Of a stretch of 64,000 bases of DNA, positions 1 to 13,092 are shown one piece after another. Made by a program: the position numbers and the translations under genes. The notes under the pieces were generated by a model. That model did not search any database and had not been told where the DNA came from. It was given only the letters and a program-made list of their open reading frames with translations. The stretch lies in NCBI GenBank assembly GCA_021108185.1, contig JAIORJ010000182.1, positions 79,997 through 143,996 on the forward strand, read 5' to 3'. The stretch's first letter is position 1. Every line of letters begins with the position of its first letter. This DNA comes from Methanococcoides sp. GTDB taxonomy: Archaea; Halobacteriota; Methanosarcinia; Methanosarcinales; Methanosarcinaceae.

Positions 1-26
1 CTGACAAGAAGGGAGAACAACCTAAT

Positions 27-3000
27 ATGGCAGAAATAGTTGCAAGCGATGAAATGCATGAGTACTTCAACACCCTTGAAGGCACACTAAAGAACGAAAT
101 CGATATTGTAAATGATGCCCGGTCCAGAGGCAAAGATCCAAAACCACATGTAGAGATACCTCTTGCAAAGGACCTTGCAGACCGTGTGGAAAACCTCATC
201 GGCGTTAAAGGAGTTGCCGAACTCATCCGAAAGCTTGAAGAAACCAGATCAAGGGAAGAAGCTGCACTGGCACTTGGAAGAGAGGTCGCCCAGGGAAAGG
301 TAGGAGAGTTCGACTCGAAATCAGAAGCCATCGAAGCTGCCATACGCGTATCTGTTGCAATGCTTACAGAAGGGGTTGTAGCAGCTCCCATAGAAGGGAT
401 CGACCGTGCAAGTATAGGAAGGAACGATGATGGTTCTGAATATGTGAGCATATTCTATGCAGGCCCGATACGCAGTGCCGGAGGTACAGCACAGGCATTA
501 TCGGTCCTTGTTGGAGATTATGTGCGCAGAGGCGTTGGTATCGACAGGTACAAACCTCGTAAAGAAGAAGTTGAGCGTTACATCGAAGAGATCATGCTCT
601 ACAAACGGGTTGCAAGTCTCCAGTACACCCCTTCTGAGGAAGAGATACGCCTTATTGTAGAGAACTGTCCAATCTGTATTGATGGAGAACCCACCGAAGC
701 AGCAGAAGTAGAAGGACACCGCAACCTTGAGAGAATTAACACTAACCGAGTACGTGGCGGAATGGCATTGGTACTTGCCGAAGGTCTGGCACTGAAGGCC
801 CCGAAGATACAAAAGCATGTGAAAAATCTGAAGATCGATGGATGGGAATGGCTCGAGCAACTAATCTCCGGTGTAAAAAGTTCATCCGAGAGTGGTGAAG
901 ATGAAGAGACGGATGGGAAACCGAAGATAAAACCAAAGGACAAGTATATGCGGGACCTCATTGCAGGAAGACCTGTTTTTTCCCATCCATCAAGACCCGG
1001 CGGGTTCAGACTTCGATACGGACGATCACGCAATACCTCATTCGCAGCTGCAGGCATAAGTCCTGCCGGAATGATAGTGATGGATGATTTCATCGCACCC
1101 GGAACACAGCTAAAGGTGGAACGCCCTGGAAAGGCCGCAGGCATGGCCCCGGTAGATTCCATTGAAGGACCCACTGTGCGCCTTAACAACGGCGATGTTA
1201 TCAGAATAGACACCATCGAGGAAGCATACGCCCTTCGTTCCGAAGTAGAAGAAATAATTGATATCGGTGAGATACTAATCAACTACGGTGATTTCCTTGA
1301 GAATAACCACCCCCTTATACCTTCCCCATATTGCTTTGAGTGGTGGATACAAGAATACAGGAAAGCCGCCCCAGATGCAGAAACTGATGAAACGGAACTG
1401 AAAGACCCGACACAAGAGGTTGCATTGGACCTGTGCAAGGAACTGAACATACCACTGCACCCGAAATTCACATACCTTTGGCATGACATTGACAATTCCC
1501 AGTACACAGCACTTGCGGACCTTATTTCGGAAGATGGTCTGCTTGAAGCGGACGGGTCATTTCTCAAGTTGCCACTACAAAGAACAATTGATACAGGAAT
1601 GAAGAAGGTACTCGAAGACCTCCTTGTACAACACAAGGTAGAGGATCCAACAATAATTATAGAAGAGCCACTTCCACTTATCCATTCACTCGGACTCGAT
1701 GAGGAGCTATCGAAAGGATGGGATTCACTCGGACATGAAGAGCTGCTCGAGAACATCAATGAGATAGCCGGGTTTGTAGTCAGACCCCGCGCCCCAACCA
1801 GAATTGGTGCCAGAATGGGGCGACCGGAAAAATCAGACAAACGAAAAATGACACCGGCACCACATGCGCTTTTCCCCATTGCAGAGGCAGGCGGGATGAC
1901 CAGAAAGCTCGAGAATGCAGCAAATTTCAAAGTCAACACGACTTCAAAGGCAGGCACTATCCCGGTAGAGATCGGAAATAGGACCTGCCCTGCATGTGGA
2001 GTGGAAGGTTTTGAGTTCAGATGTGACTGTGGAGAATACACGTTACCTAAATTGTTCTGCCCAAGATGTGGTATTTCGGTCAACAAGGTAAAATGTCCGA
2101 AATGCGACTCCAAGACCACCTGTACCAGCATGCGTAAGATCGATTTCAAAAGCATTTACCAGAAAGCCTTTGAGAATATAGGAGAAAGGGATAACCTCGA
2201 TTCTTTCAAAGGTGTCAAGAAGATGATGTCAAAGCATATGACTCCGGAGCCTCTTGAGAAAGGTATTCTCCGAGCCAAGCATGATCTGTTCACATTCAAA
2301 GATGGCACTGTACGATATGATATGTCGGACATCCCCCTTACCCACATACGACCATCAGAGATAGGTGTCAGTTGTGAAAGGATGATAGAACTTGGTTATT
2401 TGAAAGACATCTATGGCAAATCCCTAATCGATAGTGAGCAGGTACTTTGCCTCAAGGTACAGGACCTGGTGATCTCATATGATGCTGCCGACTATATTTT
2501 GAGAATCACACAGTATATTGATGATCTGCTCGTGAAATATTATAAGGTCGCCCCATACTACAATGCAAAACACATAGACGATATTGTTGGCGTGCTTCTT
2601 ATGGGACTTGCACCCCACACATCCGCAGGTGTTCTTGGAAGACTTCTCGGATTCACCACTGCTTCAGTGGGTTATGCACATCCATACTTCCATGCAGCAA
2701 AAAGGAGAAACTGTGACGGGGATGAGGACTGCGTGATGCTTCTTATGGATGGGCTCCTTAATTTTTCCCGTGATTACCTCCCCGACAGGAGGGGAGGACA
2801 GATGGATGCACCGCTTGTTCTGACCACCCGCCTCGATCCAAGCGAGGTCGATAAGGAAGCACACAATATAGATATGTGTGCATCCTACTCGCTGGAATTC
2901 TATGAAGCGACCCAGAACTTCGCAAATCCAAAGGACTTTGAAGACACCATGGACCTTGTGAGTCGCAGATTGGGTACGACACTGCAATATGAGGACTTCA

Positions 3001-3464
3001 TGTTCACCCACGACACATCCAATATTGCTGCCGGACCGCTCAAAAGTGCATACAAGACCCTTGGCACCATGGTGGAGAAAATGGACGCACAGCTTGAGCT
3101 TGCTAAGAAGATACGTGCTGTGGATGCGCCCGATGTTGCGGAAAGGGTATTGAAATCACATTTCCTGCCGGATATGTTCGGTAACCTGAGGGCATTTTCA
3201 AGACAGGGGACCAGATGTGTCAAATGTGCTGCCAAGTTCCGCAGGCCACCCCTTACAGGAAGTTGTCCGAAATGCGGCGGGCGTGTGATACTGACCGTAC
3301 ACGAAGGAGCTGTTAAGAAATACCTGCAGGTTTCCATAAAAGTAGCGGAAGAGTATAATGTTTCCAGCTATACAAAACAACGTATCGAACTGATAGGTTA
3401 TGATATGAAATCCCTTTTCGAAAATGATAAGTCAAAACAGATGGGACTTTCTGATTTCATGTGA
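27..3464 (+). CDS. polC: DNA polymerase II (family D) large subunit DP2
   Basis: Catalytic subunit of the archaeal replicative polymerase PolD; works with the small exonuclease subunit DP1 and PCNA. At 1145 aa it has the usual intein-free length. The catalytic acidic motif NCDGDED starts near residue 895. A Cys-rich zinc-binding block lies around residues 653-700 (CPACG, CDC, CPRCG, CPKC pairs) and a second CVKC...CPKCGG pair near the C-terminus. The N-terminal KH-like and double-psi regions are intact. The ATG is preceded by AGGGAG. It is followed by a convergent gene, so it ends its transcription unit here. DP1 is not in this window. Identification is firm. Confidence 0.97.
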   Translation: MAEIVASDEMHEYFNTLEGTLKNEIDIVNDARSRGKDPKPHVEIPLAKDLADRVENLIGVKGVAELIRKLEETRSREEAALALGREVAQGKVGEFDSKSEAIEAAIRVSVAMLTEGVVAAPIEGIDRASIGRNDDGSEYVSIFYAGPIRSAGGTAQALSVLVGDYVRRGVGIDRYKPRKEEVERYIEEIMLYKRVASLQYTPSEEEIRLIVENCPICIDGEPTEAAEVEGHRNLERINTNRVRGGMALVLAEGLALKAPKIQKHVKNLKIDGWEWLEQLISGVKSSSESGEDEETDGKPKIKPKDKYMRDLIAGRPVFSHPSRPGGFRLRYGRSRNTSFAAAGISPAGMIVMDDFIAPGTQLKVERPGKAAGMAPVDSIEGPTVRLNNGDVIRIDTIEEAYALRSEVEEIIDIGEILINYGDFLENNHPLIPSPYCFEWWIQEYRKAAPDAETDETELKDPTQEVALDLCKELNIPLHPKFTYLWHDIDNSQYTALADLISEDGLLEADGSFLKLPLQRTIDTGMKKVLEDLLVQHKVEDPTIIIEEPLPLIHSLGLDEELSKGWDSLGHEELLENINEIAGFVVRPRAPTRIGARMGRPEKSDKRKMTPAPHALFPIAEAGGMTRKLENAANFKVNTTSKAGTIPVEIGNRTCPACGVEGFEFRCDCGEYTLPKLFCPRCGISVNKVKCPKCDSKTTCTSMRKIDFKSIYQKAFENIGERDNLDSFKGVKKMMSKHMTPEPLEKGILRAKHDLFTFKDGTVRYDMSDIPLTHIRPSEIGVSCERMIELGYLKDIYGKSLIDSEQVLCLKVQDLVISYDAADYILRITQYIDDLLVKYYKVAPYYNAKHIDDIVGVLLMGLAPHTSAGVLGRLLGFTTASVGYAHPYFHAAKRRNCDGDEDCVMLLMDGLLNFSRDYLPDRRGGQMDAPLVLTTRLDPSEVDKEAHNIDMCASYSLEFYEATQNFANPKDFEDTMDLVSRRLGTTLQYEDFMFTHDTSNIAAGPLKSAYKTLGTMVEKMDAQLELAKKIRAVDAPDVAERVLKSHFLPDMFGNLRAFSRQGTRCVKCAAKFRRPPLTGSCPKCGGRVILTVHEGAVKKYLQVSIKVAEEYNVSSYTKQRIELIGYDMKSLFENDKSKQMGLSDFM

Positions 3465-3625
3465 GGCAGGAAGATCTGGGATACTAAAAGATATGGGGCG
3501 ATATGGAGCGATACATGCCGTCCAACATGTTGCAATATATTGTGAATTGCACTATATTGTAACGTTAATATGTAGCAAGACGCCCATATCGTTAAGTGTC
3601 CTATAAATTACTGTAAAATTTTCAT

Positions 3626-4855
3626 TTATACAGGCATACCGATCGCATTGATGTGTTCGACAAGTTCTTTGAAATTCTCAAATTCAATTTCAAGAACCTC
3701 TTTTTCAGTCATGCCGATCGACATCTCACCATCAACGGTCAAGGATTCAGGACCACGCCTTACCATCCTATCGATACCATCGGCAGAAAGTACAGCCTTT
3801 GCTTCGGGATCGTGAACAAAGGCACGCCCTGGGATCAGCACTGTTTCTGTGACTTCGGAAAGATCGAGACCATTGAGGTCATCAATGGTTATCAGACAGC
3901 CAACGTCCTTGTTAAGTCCGATTACATTAACAGTGCCCCCAAGCTTGTCAAATATTTCGGACAGCCTGCCTGCAGCGACCTTACTTGTAAGGATCGTGGC
4001 CTTTTTTCGGACCTCAGGAAGTTGTGCCAGCAGGTCATCATGCAGACGTATGGCGAAAGGAGAACCTATAAGAGGATCTTCCAGAGGTGTGCCCGTTATC
4101 CTTAGATCGTGCTTGGATGCGGCTTCGCGAACCATTTGAGTGAACTCATCCACAGATTGGGTCTTGATGTTGTCCATTATTGGTGCGTTCTCGAGAATAA
4201 GGCCTTCTTCCCTTGAATTTGCAAAACGCATCAGAATAGCACCTGTGGCACCCATCTCTTCAAGGTCACTCAATGTATTTTCAAGTACGGCACCATCGTT
4301 GATGCCCGGTATTACTACGATAGCAGCATAAACCTCACAATTTGCACAGAACTCACGAAGCACGGCCAATGATATCTCTGGCTCAGGGTCGTTCATGTAC
4401 TTTCCACGGATCACAGGATCGGTGGCAAATACTGTAAATGAGACTTCAGTTACGCCGTTCTCGATAAAGAATGCGGCATCGTCTTCAGAGGTGAATCCTT
4501 TTCCACTTGTGTATCCAAGATGGATGGGTTTGCGGAACTGTGAGAGGAAATGTACCAGTTCCTTAAGCTCAGGATAACAGCTGACATCACCACCGCCACT
4601 TATTGTGATCTTGTCAAGCTCACCACTGCTAAAATGGATAGCTTGTGAGACATCACCCATGACATATTGAGCAGGTTTGAAACCAGAGTAAAGCTCTTTT
4701 ACACCACGTGTACAATAGTCACATCCCTTTGAAAAAGGGAAACAATGTTTACAACCAAACGCAGGTACATCTTTCACTTTTTTGAAATAGCAATAACTGC
4801 AAAACCCACGGCAATCCACACCAGGGTTACCTCCAACATCCGCTACAATTTCCAT
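3626..4855 (-). CDS. mmp10: Methyl-CoM reductase arginine methyltransferase Mmp10 (B12-dependent radical SAM)
   Basis: Methanogenesis marker protein 10, known to install the 5-C-methyl group on an active-site arginine of McrA. The radical SAM cysteines are C15, C19 and C22 (CX3CX2C), followed by further Cys pairs (CKHC, CDYC) typical of this family, and a glycine-rich SAM-binding stretch GGGDVS. The length of 409 aa is normal. It sits just upstream of and divergent to the mcr operon, which encodes its substrate, so the 420-base gap probably carries both promoters. The ATG at 4855 has only a weak Shine-Dalgarno sequence. Function is assigned by family; the neighbourhood supports it strongly. 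Confidence 0.93.
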   Translation of the reverse strand: MEIVADVGGNPGVDCRGFCSYCYFKKVKDVPAFGCKHCFPFSKGCDYCTRGVKELYSGFKPAQYVMGDVSQAIHFSSGELDKITISGGGDVSCYPELKELVHFLSQFRKPIHLGYTSGKGFTSEDDAAFFIENGVTEVSFTVFATDPVIRGKYMNDPEPEISLAVLREFCANCEVYAAIVVIPGINDGAVLENTLSDLEEMGATGAILMRFANSREEGLILENAPIMDNIKTQSVDEFTQMVREAASKHDLRITGTPLEDPLIGSPFAIRLHDDLLAQLPEVRKKATILTSKVAAGRLSEIFDKLGGTVNVIGLNKDVGCLITIDDLNGLDLSEVTETVLIPGRAFVHDPEAKAVLSADGIDRMVRRGPESLTVDGEMSIGMTEKEVLEIEFENFKELVEHINAIGMPV

Positions 4856-5165
4856 ATCGATCGGAGATACCTTAAGTTATGTGATACAAAACGTTTGTGG
4901 TGTAAAAGCGGGTAAGGCACATTGAGATTATTATAACCTAATAAATTAAAATATACAGTGCCGAAATACACATTTGTTAATACAAATCGTTCAAAACGTA
5001 TGTATTTTGTATGCGTATTTGCAGGCAAATATTCAGACCCATAAAGATCCCCATTAGAATTTGCCATTATTTATCATGAACTGTGTGTACCCCAATAATC
5101 CAAATGCAAAAGCTTAAACGTAAAAACAGCATTTCAAATTTGAATTGACTAGAAGGGACTACAAT

Positions 5166-5268
5166 TGGAAATATAAAAAACACATTAATGGTAATCGAAG
5201 AGAAGTTCCGAGCCATTAGTTCAATTATGTGATTTCCAAGAAGAGTTCCTGTAATAAAATATAGGAGG
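5166..5268 (+). promoter_or_regulatory. mcr operon promoter and leader
   Basis: The 420-base gap between mmp10 and mcrB holds no gene. A good archaeal TATA element, ATATAAAA at 5171-5178, preceded by a purine-rich BRE-like GGAA, predicts a transcript start near 5200 and a leader of about 75 nt. The ribosome binding site AGGAGG lies at 5263-5268, nine bases before the GTG start of mcrB. Other AT-rich TATA-like sites are present, so the exact promoter is inferred. Confidence 0.5.
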
Positions 5269-5277
5269 AAACTATAC

Positions 5278-6582
5278 GTGTCTGACAAAATAGACATATA
5301 TGACGACAGAGGTACACTGTTGGAAAGCGATGTAGATATAAACGACCTCGCTCCAACAACTAATGCAGCAATCGGAAAGATCATCAAAGACACAAAGAGA
5401 ACTGTTGCTATCAATCTTGCAGGTATCGAGAAAGGTCTCGCAACCGGCAAGTATGGTGGTAAAGGACGTCAGATTCTCGGACGCAGTCTTGAATATGATA
5501 TCGTAGGGAACGCAGATGCTATCGCAGAGTCTGTTGCAAACCTTGTAAAGGTAAGCAATGATGACGACACAGTAGTAAAAGTAATCGGCGGCGGAAAACA
5601 ACTTCTTGTGCAGGTCCCAAGCGCAAGAACAGACGCTGGTGCTGACTTCGTTTCAGGAAGCACAGTAAGTGGCGCAGCTGTTGTAGAGACCATCATTAAT
5701 ACGTTCAACACCGACATGTTCGATGCACCACTCGTAAAGGGCGCTGTCTGGGGTAGCTACCCACAGACCATGGACATGAGCGGCGGTAACGTTGCATCAA
5801 TTCTCAGCATACCACAGCAGAATGAAGGTCTCGGTTTCTCCTTGAGGAACATCATGACCAACCACGTCGCTGCTATCACAGGCAGAAAGGCAATGAACGC
5901 TGCTGCACTCTCCTCGATCTACGAGCAGGCAGGTATGTTCGAGATGGGTAACGCAGTAGGTTCATTCAAGAGACACCAGTTACTCGGATTCGCATACCAG
6001 GGTCTTAACGCTAACAACGTTGTCTACGACATTGTCAAAGAGAACGCTAAGAGCGGTACAATTGGTACAGTTATCGATACAGTTGTCGAGAAAGCACTCG
6101 ACCTCGGCGTCATCGAAGTTGACCACGTAGCACCATCCGGATACAAGTTCTACAAAGCAAATGACGTTTCCATGTGGAACGCATGCACAGCAGCTGGTCA
6201 GCTCGCAGCTACACTCGTAAACTGTGGAGCAGGCAGAGCAGCACAGAACGTGTCATCAACCATCCTGTACTTCAACGATATAATAGAGAAGGAAACAGGT
6301 CTTCCTGGCTGTGACATGGGTAGAGCACAGGGTACTGGAGTCGGATTCTCTTTCTTCAGCCACTCAATCTACGGCGGTGGAGGTCCAGGTATCTTCAACG
6401 GTAACCACGTTGTAACAAGACACTCCAGAGGATTCGCAATTCCTTGTGTATCCGCTGCATGTTCAATTGACGCAGGTACTCAGATGATAACTATCGAAAA
6501 GACATCTGCACTTGTCGGAAATGTGTTCGGTTCAATCGAAGAATTCAGAGAGCCAATCAAAGCAGTTGCAGGGGCGCTCTAA
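5278..6582 (+). CDS. mcrB: Methyl-coenzyme M reductase beta subunit
   Basis: Beta subunit of the alpha2beta2gamma2 nickel F430 enzyme that makes methane from methyl-CoM and coenzyme B. The 434 aa length and overall sequence are typical (N-terminal SDKIDIYDDRG, Gly-rich FFSHSIYGGGGPGIF toward the C-terminus, part of the active-site wall). It starts with GTG, supported by a strong AGGAGG site nine bases upstream. It is the first gene of mcrBDCGA. Codon use is that of a highly expressed gene, with many ATC, AAC and GGT codons. Confidence 0.98.
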   Translation: MSDKIDIYDDRGTLLESDVDINDLAPTTNAAIGKIIKDTKRTVAINLAGIEKGLATGKYGGKGRQILGRSLEYDIVGNADAIAESVANLVKVSNDDDTVVKVIGGGKQLLVQVPSARTDAGADFVSGSTVSGAAVVETIINTFNTDMFDAPLVKGAVWGSYPQTMDMSGGNVASILSIPQQNEGLGFSLRNIMTNHVAAITGRKAMNAAALSSIYEQAGMFEMGNAVGSFKRHQLLGFAYQGLNANNVVYDIVKENAKSGTIGTVIDTVVEKALDLGVIEVDHVAPSGYKFYKANDVSMWNACTAAGQLAATLVNCGAGRAAQNVSSTILYFNDIIEKETGLPGCDMGRAQGTGVGFSFFSHSIYGGGGPGIFNGNHVVTRHSRGFAIPCVSAACSIDAGTQMITIEKTSALVGNVFGSIEEFREPIKAVAGAL

Positions 6583-6618
6583 TACAAGTGTTCTAACAGA
6601 TCTCAAAGGTAATACATA

Positions 6619-7107
6619 ATGGTCGAACCTGTCACAAATTTAGAAGATCTCATTCAGATCGAGATATGTCCAGCACGGTTTCTGAGTCCAGAGACCGCAG
6701 AGAGACTACTCAATGAACTGAGCAACATCGAAGGCATTACACGGGCATTCGTACATGGCCCGAGGTTACCAAAGACCGTACCATACGGACCGGCAACCGG
6801 ACACGATGTTGATCATAAGTTCAGTAAAAATATCAAGATCGGTGAAACGGAAATGGACCTTGCTGTAATTGTTGGCCGCATAAGGCTGGAGATCCTTAAC
6901 GAAGAAGTCAGAGAGAACATCAGAGAAGTGTGCGAGCGAACACTACCGATGGGCTATGAGTTCCGGGAAGGACTTTTCATACAAAAGAGGCAAACCGTTT
7001 CAGACTTTGCAAAACGCGGACCTAATGCTGACCTAACTACTTTAGGGCTAGCAGATCCGAAAGGAAAGGTCGGAAATCGTGTCTGTATGTTAAATCCAGC
7101 GGAGTGA
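6619..7107 (+). CDS. mcrD: Methyl-coenzyme M reductase operon protein D
   Basis: Small accessory protein of 162 aa encoded in nearly all mcr operons; not a subunit of the final enzyme, thought to bind and help assemble or activate apo-MCR. The ATG follows AAGGT. Its stop overlaps the start of mcrC by four bases (GTGA), indicating translational coupling. Family assignment is by sequence and operon position. Confidence 0.95.
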   Translation: MVEPVTNLEDLIQIEICPARFLSPETAERLLNELSNIEGITRAFVHGPRLPKTVPYGPATGHDVDHKFSKNIKIGETEMDLAVIVGRIRLEILNEEVRENIREVCERTLPMGYEFREGLFIQKRQTVSDFAKRGPNADLTTLGLADPKGKVGNRVCMLNPAE

Positions 7108-7715
7108 TCGATCTGTTCGACCGGGAAACACAAGTTGTAGATTGCAGGCATGGAATGGGCCTTGGCCGAGGTGGAGGACTCGCACAGCGCGGTACACTCT
7201 CCGAGACAGGACGCCCCGATGTCATCGCAGTTGCAATGAGCCCAGGAAGACGACATATCACAAAGCCGATATGTGAACTCACATACGGCATGCGCAGGGA
7301 GGAGATACAGGTCAGCGTACTGGTACTGAATTCTGGATCCGGCATTCCTGATACTCCTATGAGATCAGGTTCATTCGGGATAACACCTGAAGAGATCGCC
7401 CAGATATCCAGGCATAAATTGGCCGTCATCCATACCGGAAACATACGGGATCACGTGGTTAAGAAAGTAAGGGAAATTCTAAAGGAAGCAGATACCCCGG
7501 CAATAGTCGTCTGTCAAGCAAATATTGATTTTGAGGACCTTGCAAGGGTAGGTATAAAGACCAAGATTGTAAAGCCAAAAAGTAGCGAGATCCAGACGAA
7601 AGGTAAAGTCATGGATATCGTAACAGGCGTCACAAGAGGTGAATCCTGTTCAAGGGATAAACTAAACGAACTTGTGAAGGCCGTTAAAACTACAATGAGA
7701 TCGATCGATAATTAA
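7104..7715 (+). CDS. mcrC: Methyl-coenzyme M reductase operon protein C
   Basis: Accessory protein of 203 aa associated with the ATP-dependent MCR activation complex in other methanogens. It has a Gly-rich stretch near the N-terminus (GMGLGRGGG) that continues into a conserved region of the family. It starts with GTG, overlapping the mcrD stop codon. Located in the canonical BDCGA order. Confidence 0.95.
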   Translation: MIDLFDRETQVVDCRHGMGLGRGGGLAQRGTLSETGRPDVIAVAMSPGRRHITKPICELTYGMRREEIQVSVLVLNSGSGIPDTPMRSGSFGITPEEIAQISRHKLAVIHTGNIRDHVVKKVREILKEADTPAIVVCQANIDFEDLARVGIKTKIVKPKSSEIQTKGKVMDIVTGVTRGESCSRDKLNELVKAVKTTMRSIDN

Positions 7716-7728
7716 GGAGTGTTATAAC

Positions 7729-8475
7729 ATGGCATACGAAGCACAGTATTATCCAGGTGCAACATCCGTTGCAGAGAACAGAAGGAAGCACATGTCTGGT
7801 AAGGTCGAGAAACTCAGGGAAGTCTCTGATGATGACTTGACCTTAGTACTCGGACACCGTGCACCAGGTAGCGATTACCCAAGCACACACCCTCCACTCG
7901 CTGAGATGGGTGAGCCAGAATGTTCAATCAGAGAGATGGTAGAACCAACACCAGGCGCAAAAGCTGGTGACAGGGTAAGGTACGTTCAGTTCGTTGACTC
8001 AATGTACAACGCACCATCAACCCCATACTTCAGGACCTACGCAGCAGCTATCAACTTCAGAGGTGTCGACCCAGGTACACTTTCCGGTCGTCAGGTCGTA
8101 GAAGCTCGTGAAAGAGACATGGAAGAGGTTGCAAAGTTCCAGCTCGAGACAGAAATGAGCTGCCCAGCACTTGCAAGTCTTCGTGGCGCAACAGTGCACG
8201 GTCACTCACTCCGTCTCCCAGAAGACGGTATCATGTTCGATATGCTCGACAGATGCCGCCTTGAGAACGGCGTAGTAATTATGCACAAGGACCAGGTCGG
8301 AAGAGCTATCGACAAAAAGGTCGACTTCGGAAAACCAATGTCCGAGGAAGAAGCTGCAAAGCGAACCACAATCTACCGTGTGGATAATGTTGCATTCAGA
8401 GATGACGCAGAAGTTATCGAATGGGTCCACACAATATTTGAGAAGAGAACCGCATACGGATTCAAGCCAGAGTAA
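7729..8475 (+). CDS. mcrG: Methyl-coenzyme M reductase gamma subunit
   Basis: Gamma subunit (248 aa) of methyl-CoM reductase; contributes to the F430 pocket. Begins MAYEAQYYPG and includes the family signature around HRAPGSDYPSTHPPL. The ribosome binding site is AAGGAGTG, and mcrA follows 15 bases after the stop codon. Typical length and gene order. Confidence 0.98.
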   Translation: MAYEAQYYPGATSVAENRRKHMSGKVEKLREVSDDDLTLVLGHRAPGSDYPSTHPPLAEMGEPECSIREMVEPTPGAKAGDRVRYVQFVDSMYNAPSTPYFRTYAAAINFRGVDPGTLSGRQVVEARERDMEEVAKFQLETEMSCPALASLRGATVHGHSLRLPEDGIMFDMLDRCRLENGVVIMHKDQVGRAIDKKVDFGKPMSEEEAAKRTTIYRVDNVAFRDDAEVIEWVHTIFEKRTAYGFKPE

Positions 8476-8490
8476 ATTGAGGTGAGATAA

Positions 8491-10209
<1,719 letters not shown>

Positions 10210-10221
10210 TTTCAACAACCT

Positions 10222-10248
10222 AAAAGGCAGGCATTTGCCTGCTTTTTT
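10222..10248 (+). terminator. mcr operon terminator
   Basis: GCAGGC at 10227-10232 pairs with GCCTGC at 10237-10242 across a four-base loop. The stem extends outward through a run of A pairing with T, and the downstream arm runs into a T-rich tract that continues for about 25 bases. It lies 13 bases after the mcrA stop codon. Confidence 0.8.
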
Positions 10249-10461
10249 CTTCTTTTTTTATTTTTAGGGAAATTTTACCTGTAAATTATCATTTTGAATA
10301 GCGGAAGCTTTTCTCCTGAATACCATCAAACTGTAAAAATCCCTGAATAAATCGTTAATTATATCAGTAAAGTAATCATCATCCAAAGCATTCAAACAGC
10401 ATTGGATAAATGCAATTCTTTAATATTCGAACATCATAATTCACACAAGGGTGATCACTTC

Positions 10462-11811
10462 ATGGCCACAGACATAGAACAAAAGGTAATGGAAGCAAAA
10501 ATGGCATCCATCGTACTTGCAAGTGTAGACACTCAGACAAAGGATAACGCTCTGGAAGCTATGGCAAAAGCACTTGATGCCAATCGTAACAAGATACTGG
10601 AAGCGAACAAAGCTGATCTTGAAGAAGCTGAAAGGATGAAAACCGAAGGCAAGCTTTCACAGGCACTTGTCGATCGCTTGAAAGTGACCGACCCCAAAAT
10701 CGATGGAATGATCGGTGGTATACGGGATGTTATAAAGCTGGAAGACCCATCCGGCAGGACAATAAAGACCCTTGAACTCGATAAAGGACTTGATCTCTAT
10801 CAGGTCAGCTCCCCGATCGGCCTCATTGGAGTTATTTTTGAATCCAGACCCGATGTGGTACCACAGGTCATGTCCCTTTGCCTTAAAAGTGGTAATGCAA
10901 CAGTGTTCAAAGGTGGAAGTGAAGCACTGAACTCGAACCGTATCATATTCAATATACTTGTAGAAGCTCTGGAAAGCACCCAGGGAATACCAAAAGGTGC
11001 ATTCCAGCTAATGGAAACAAGAGAAGAAGTAATGGACATTCTTGCTCTTGACGAATACATCGACCTTCTTATCCCACGTGGCTCTAACGACTTCGTGAAG
11101 TTCATACAGGACAATACCAAGATATCAGTATTGGGACATGCAGATGGTATCTGCCATGTATATGTTGATACTGACGCTGACCTGAACAAAGCCTATGATG
11201 TCTGTTTTGACTCAAAGGTACAATATCCTGCAGTATGTAACGCAATGGAAACCCTGCTCATAAACAGGGAGATAGCCGAAGATTTCCTGCCCGAGATGAT
11301 AAAAAGATATGAGGAAGCAGGAGTTGAGCTTCGTTTTGATGAAGGATCATACACCATAGCAGAAGAACTTGGCAGCGCGAACATTGCAAAAGCAACCGAA
11401 GATGACTGGAAGACCGAATACAACGACTTCATCCTCTCTATCAAGCTCGTGGATTCAATTGAAGAGGCTATTGAACACATCAACAAGTATGGTTCACACC
11501 ATACAGATGCGATCATCACCGAGAACAAAACAAAGAGAAAACAGTTCATAGCCCTTATCGATTCATCCAGTGTAATGGTGAACGCATCCACAAGATTCGC
11601 AGACGGATTCCGTTATGGAAAAGGAGCAGAGGTCGGGATCAGCACCAACAAGATACACGCCCGCGGTCCTGTAGGAATGGAAGGACTTGTAATTTACAAA
11701 TATGTGCTTCTCGGAAATGGTGACAAGGTCGCAACCTATGCAGGAGACACTCCAAGACCATTTACACACAAAGAACTTGACAGCAAGCTCTCCGACATTA
11801 TCAACGAATGA
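10462..11811 (+). CDS. proA: Gamma-glutamyl phosphate reductase
   Basis: NADPH-dependent reduction of glutamyl-5-phosphate to glutamate semialdehyde in proline synthesis. Aldehyde dehydrogenase superfamily fold; the region around YPAVCNAMETLL carries the catalytic cysteine. I place the start at the ATG at 10462 because AAGGGTGATC lies just upstream; an in-frame ATG 60 bases earlier lacks a site and would add 20 atypical residues. It is followed 26 bases later by proB, so the two form an operon. The order proA-proB is reversed relative to many bacteria. Confidence 0.95.
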   Translation: MATDIEQKVMEAKMASIVLASVDTQTKDNALEAMAKALDANRNKILEANKADLEEAERMKTEGKLSQALVDRLKVTDPKIDGMIGGIRDVIKLEDPSGRTIKTLELDKGLDLYQVSSPIGLIGVIFESRPDVVPQVMSLCLKSGNATVFKGGSEALNSNRIIFNILVEALESTQGIPKGAFQLMETREEVMDILALDEYIDLLIPRGSNDFVKFIQDNTKISVLGHADGICHVYVDTDADLNKAYDVCFDSKVQYPAVCNAMETLLINREIAEDFLPEMIKRYEEAGVELRFDEGSYTIAEELGSANIAKATEDDWKTEYNDFILSIKLVDSIEEAIEHINKYGSHHTDAIITENKTKRKQFIALIDSSSVMVNASTRFADGFRYGKGAEVGISTNKIHARGPVGMEGLVIYKYVLLGNGDKVATYAGDTPRPFTHKELDSKLSDIINE

Positions 11812-11837
11812 TGATAAAAAGCATGTGAGGTAGCACT

Positions 11838-12965
11838 TTGACCAATAGAAAAGAGATATTAGGTGATGCCGAAAAGATCGTTATTAAGATAGGCACGACC
11901 TCCATAAGCAGGGAAGATGGCAGTCTTAATAACGAGTTCATGGATACGATAGCATCACAGGTATCTGAGCTGCATAGAGCCGGAAAACAGATAATACTGG
12001 TAAGTTCCGGTTCCATAGGAATAGGTATCGAAATACTCGATCTTGGATGTCGCCCGAAAGAGATACCCGTACGCCAGGCTGCCGCTGCTGTGGGGCAGGG
12101 AGTCCTCATGCAGCACTGGACAGAAGCATTCCAAAAATATGGTTTGAATGTAGCACAGATCCTGCTAACATACGATTCATTCACCAACCGCCTGACCTAC
12201 CTCAACCTCAGGAACAGTATTTCCACTCTTTTGAGCTATGGGGTCATCCCCATAATCAACGAGAACGATCCCATCTGCGTACATGAGATAGAAGCAACCC
12301 TTGGGGATAACGATAAACTTTCAGCGATGGTCGCCAGCAAGATGGAAGCAGACCTGTTAATACTCTTTACAGATATCGATGGCCTTTATGACAAGAATCC
12401 AAAAAGGCACGATGATGCAGTTCTGCTTAGGACCGTTGAAGAGATAACCCCCACCATCGAAAGCTATGGCGGAAACCCGACCAGCATGAAAGGTGTCGGA
12501 GGCATGAGGACAAAGATAGAGGCCGCCAAGATCTGCAATATGTCAGGCTGCTACATGGTTATCGCAAACAGCAATGTCAATAAAGGTATCCGAAAAATAC
12601 TGGATGGCGAAGAGATAGGAACCCTGTTCCTCACCAATCAGTTCGTACTCAAGAATCGCATACGTTGGATAATCCTTGCCAGATCATCGGGAACCATCGT
12701 AGTAGATGACGGTGCAAAGGAAGCATTGACAAAGAGAATGAGTCTACTTCCCTCAGGAGTTCTCGATATTGCGGGTACTTTTGACCGAGGTGACATTGTA
12801 AAACTTGAATGTGACGGTTTTGTTTTCGGTAAAGGGATAACGGATTACACATCCGAAGAACTGAAAGCTATCAAAGGAAAACAGACCAACGAGATAGCAG
12901 ATATACTCGGATACAAGAACTATGATCATGTGGTTCAAAAAGACAATATTGGCCTGTTCAAATGA
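11838..12965 (+). CDS. proB: Glutamate 5-kinase
   Basis: Phosphorylates glutamate to glutamyl-5-phosphate, first step of proline synthesis. 375 aa: an N-terminal amino acid kinase domain (VIKIGTTSI, VSSGSIGIG, INENDPI, GGMRTKIEAA motifs) and a C-terminal PUA domain from about residue 280. It starts with TTG at 11838, supported by GTGAGGT five bases upstream. Proline feedback is expected through the kinase domain, as in the family. Ends without an obvious terminator. Confidence 0.95.
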   Translation: MTNRKEILGDAEKIVIKIGTTSISREDGSLNNEFMDTIASQVSELHRAGKQIILVSSGSIGIGIEILDLGCRPKEIPVRQAAAAVGQGVLMQHWTEAFQKYGLNVAQILLTYDSFTNRLTYLNLRNSISTLLSYGVIPIINENDPICVHEIEATLGDNDKLSAMVASKMEADLLILFTDIDGLYDKNPKRHDDAVLLRTVEEITPTIESYGGNPTSMKGVGGMRTKIEAAKICNMSGCYMVIANSNVNKGIRKILDGEEIGTLFLTNQFVLKNRIRWIILARSSGTIVVDDGAKEALTKRMSLLPSGVLDIAGTFDRGDIVKLECDGFVFGKGITDYTSEELKAIKGKQTNEIADILGYKNYDHVVQKDNIGLFK

Positions 12966-13092
12966 ACGTTCGTCTTAAATAAACATGCATTGTTTCAACA
13001 ACAATAATGTCAGGTAATTGAACGACCATAACCTTATTATAATTTTTATTTTATTGTAAGCACCCATAGAGACAAAAACCAAAGGTGCAGTA

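Noticed and set aside
1283..2155. A 290-codon open frame antisense to polC, with others at 599-1282 and 2900-3337
   Set aside because: Shadows of the polC reading frame, rich in Ser/Pro/Arg, with no recognisable motif or promoter.
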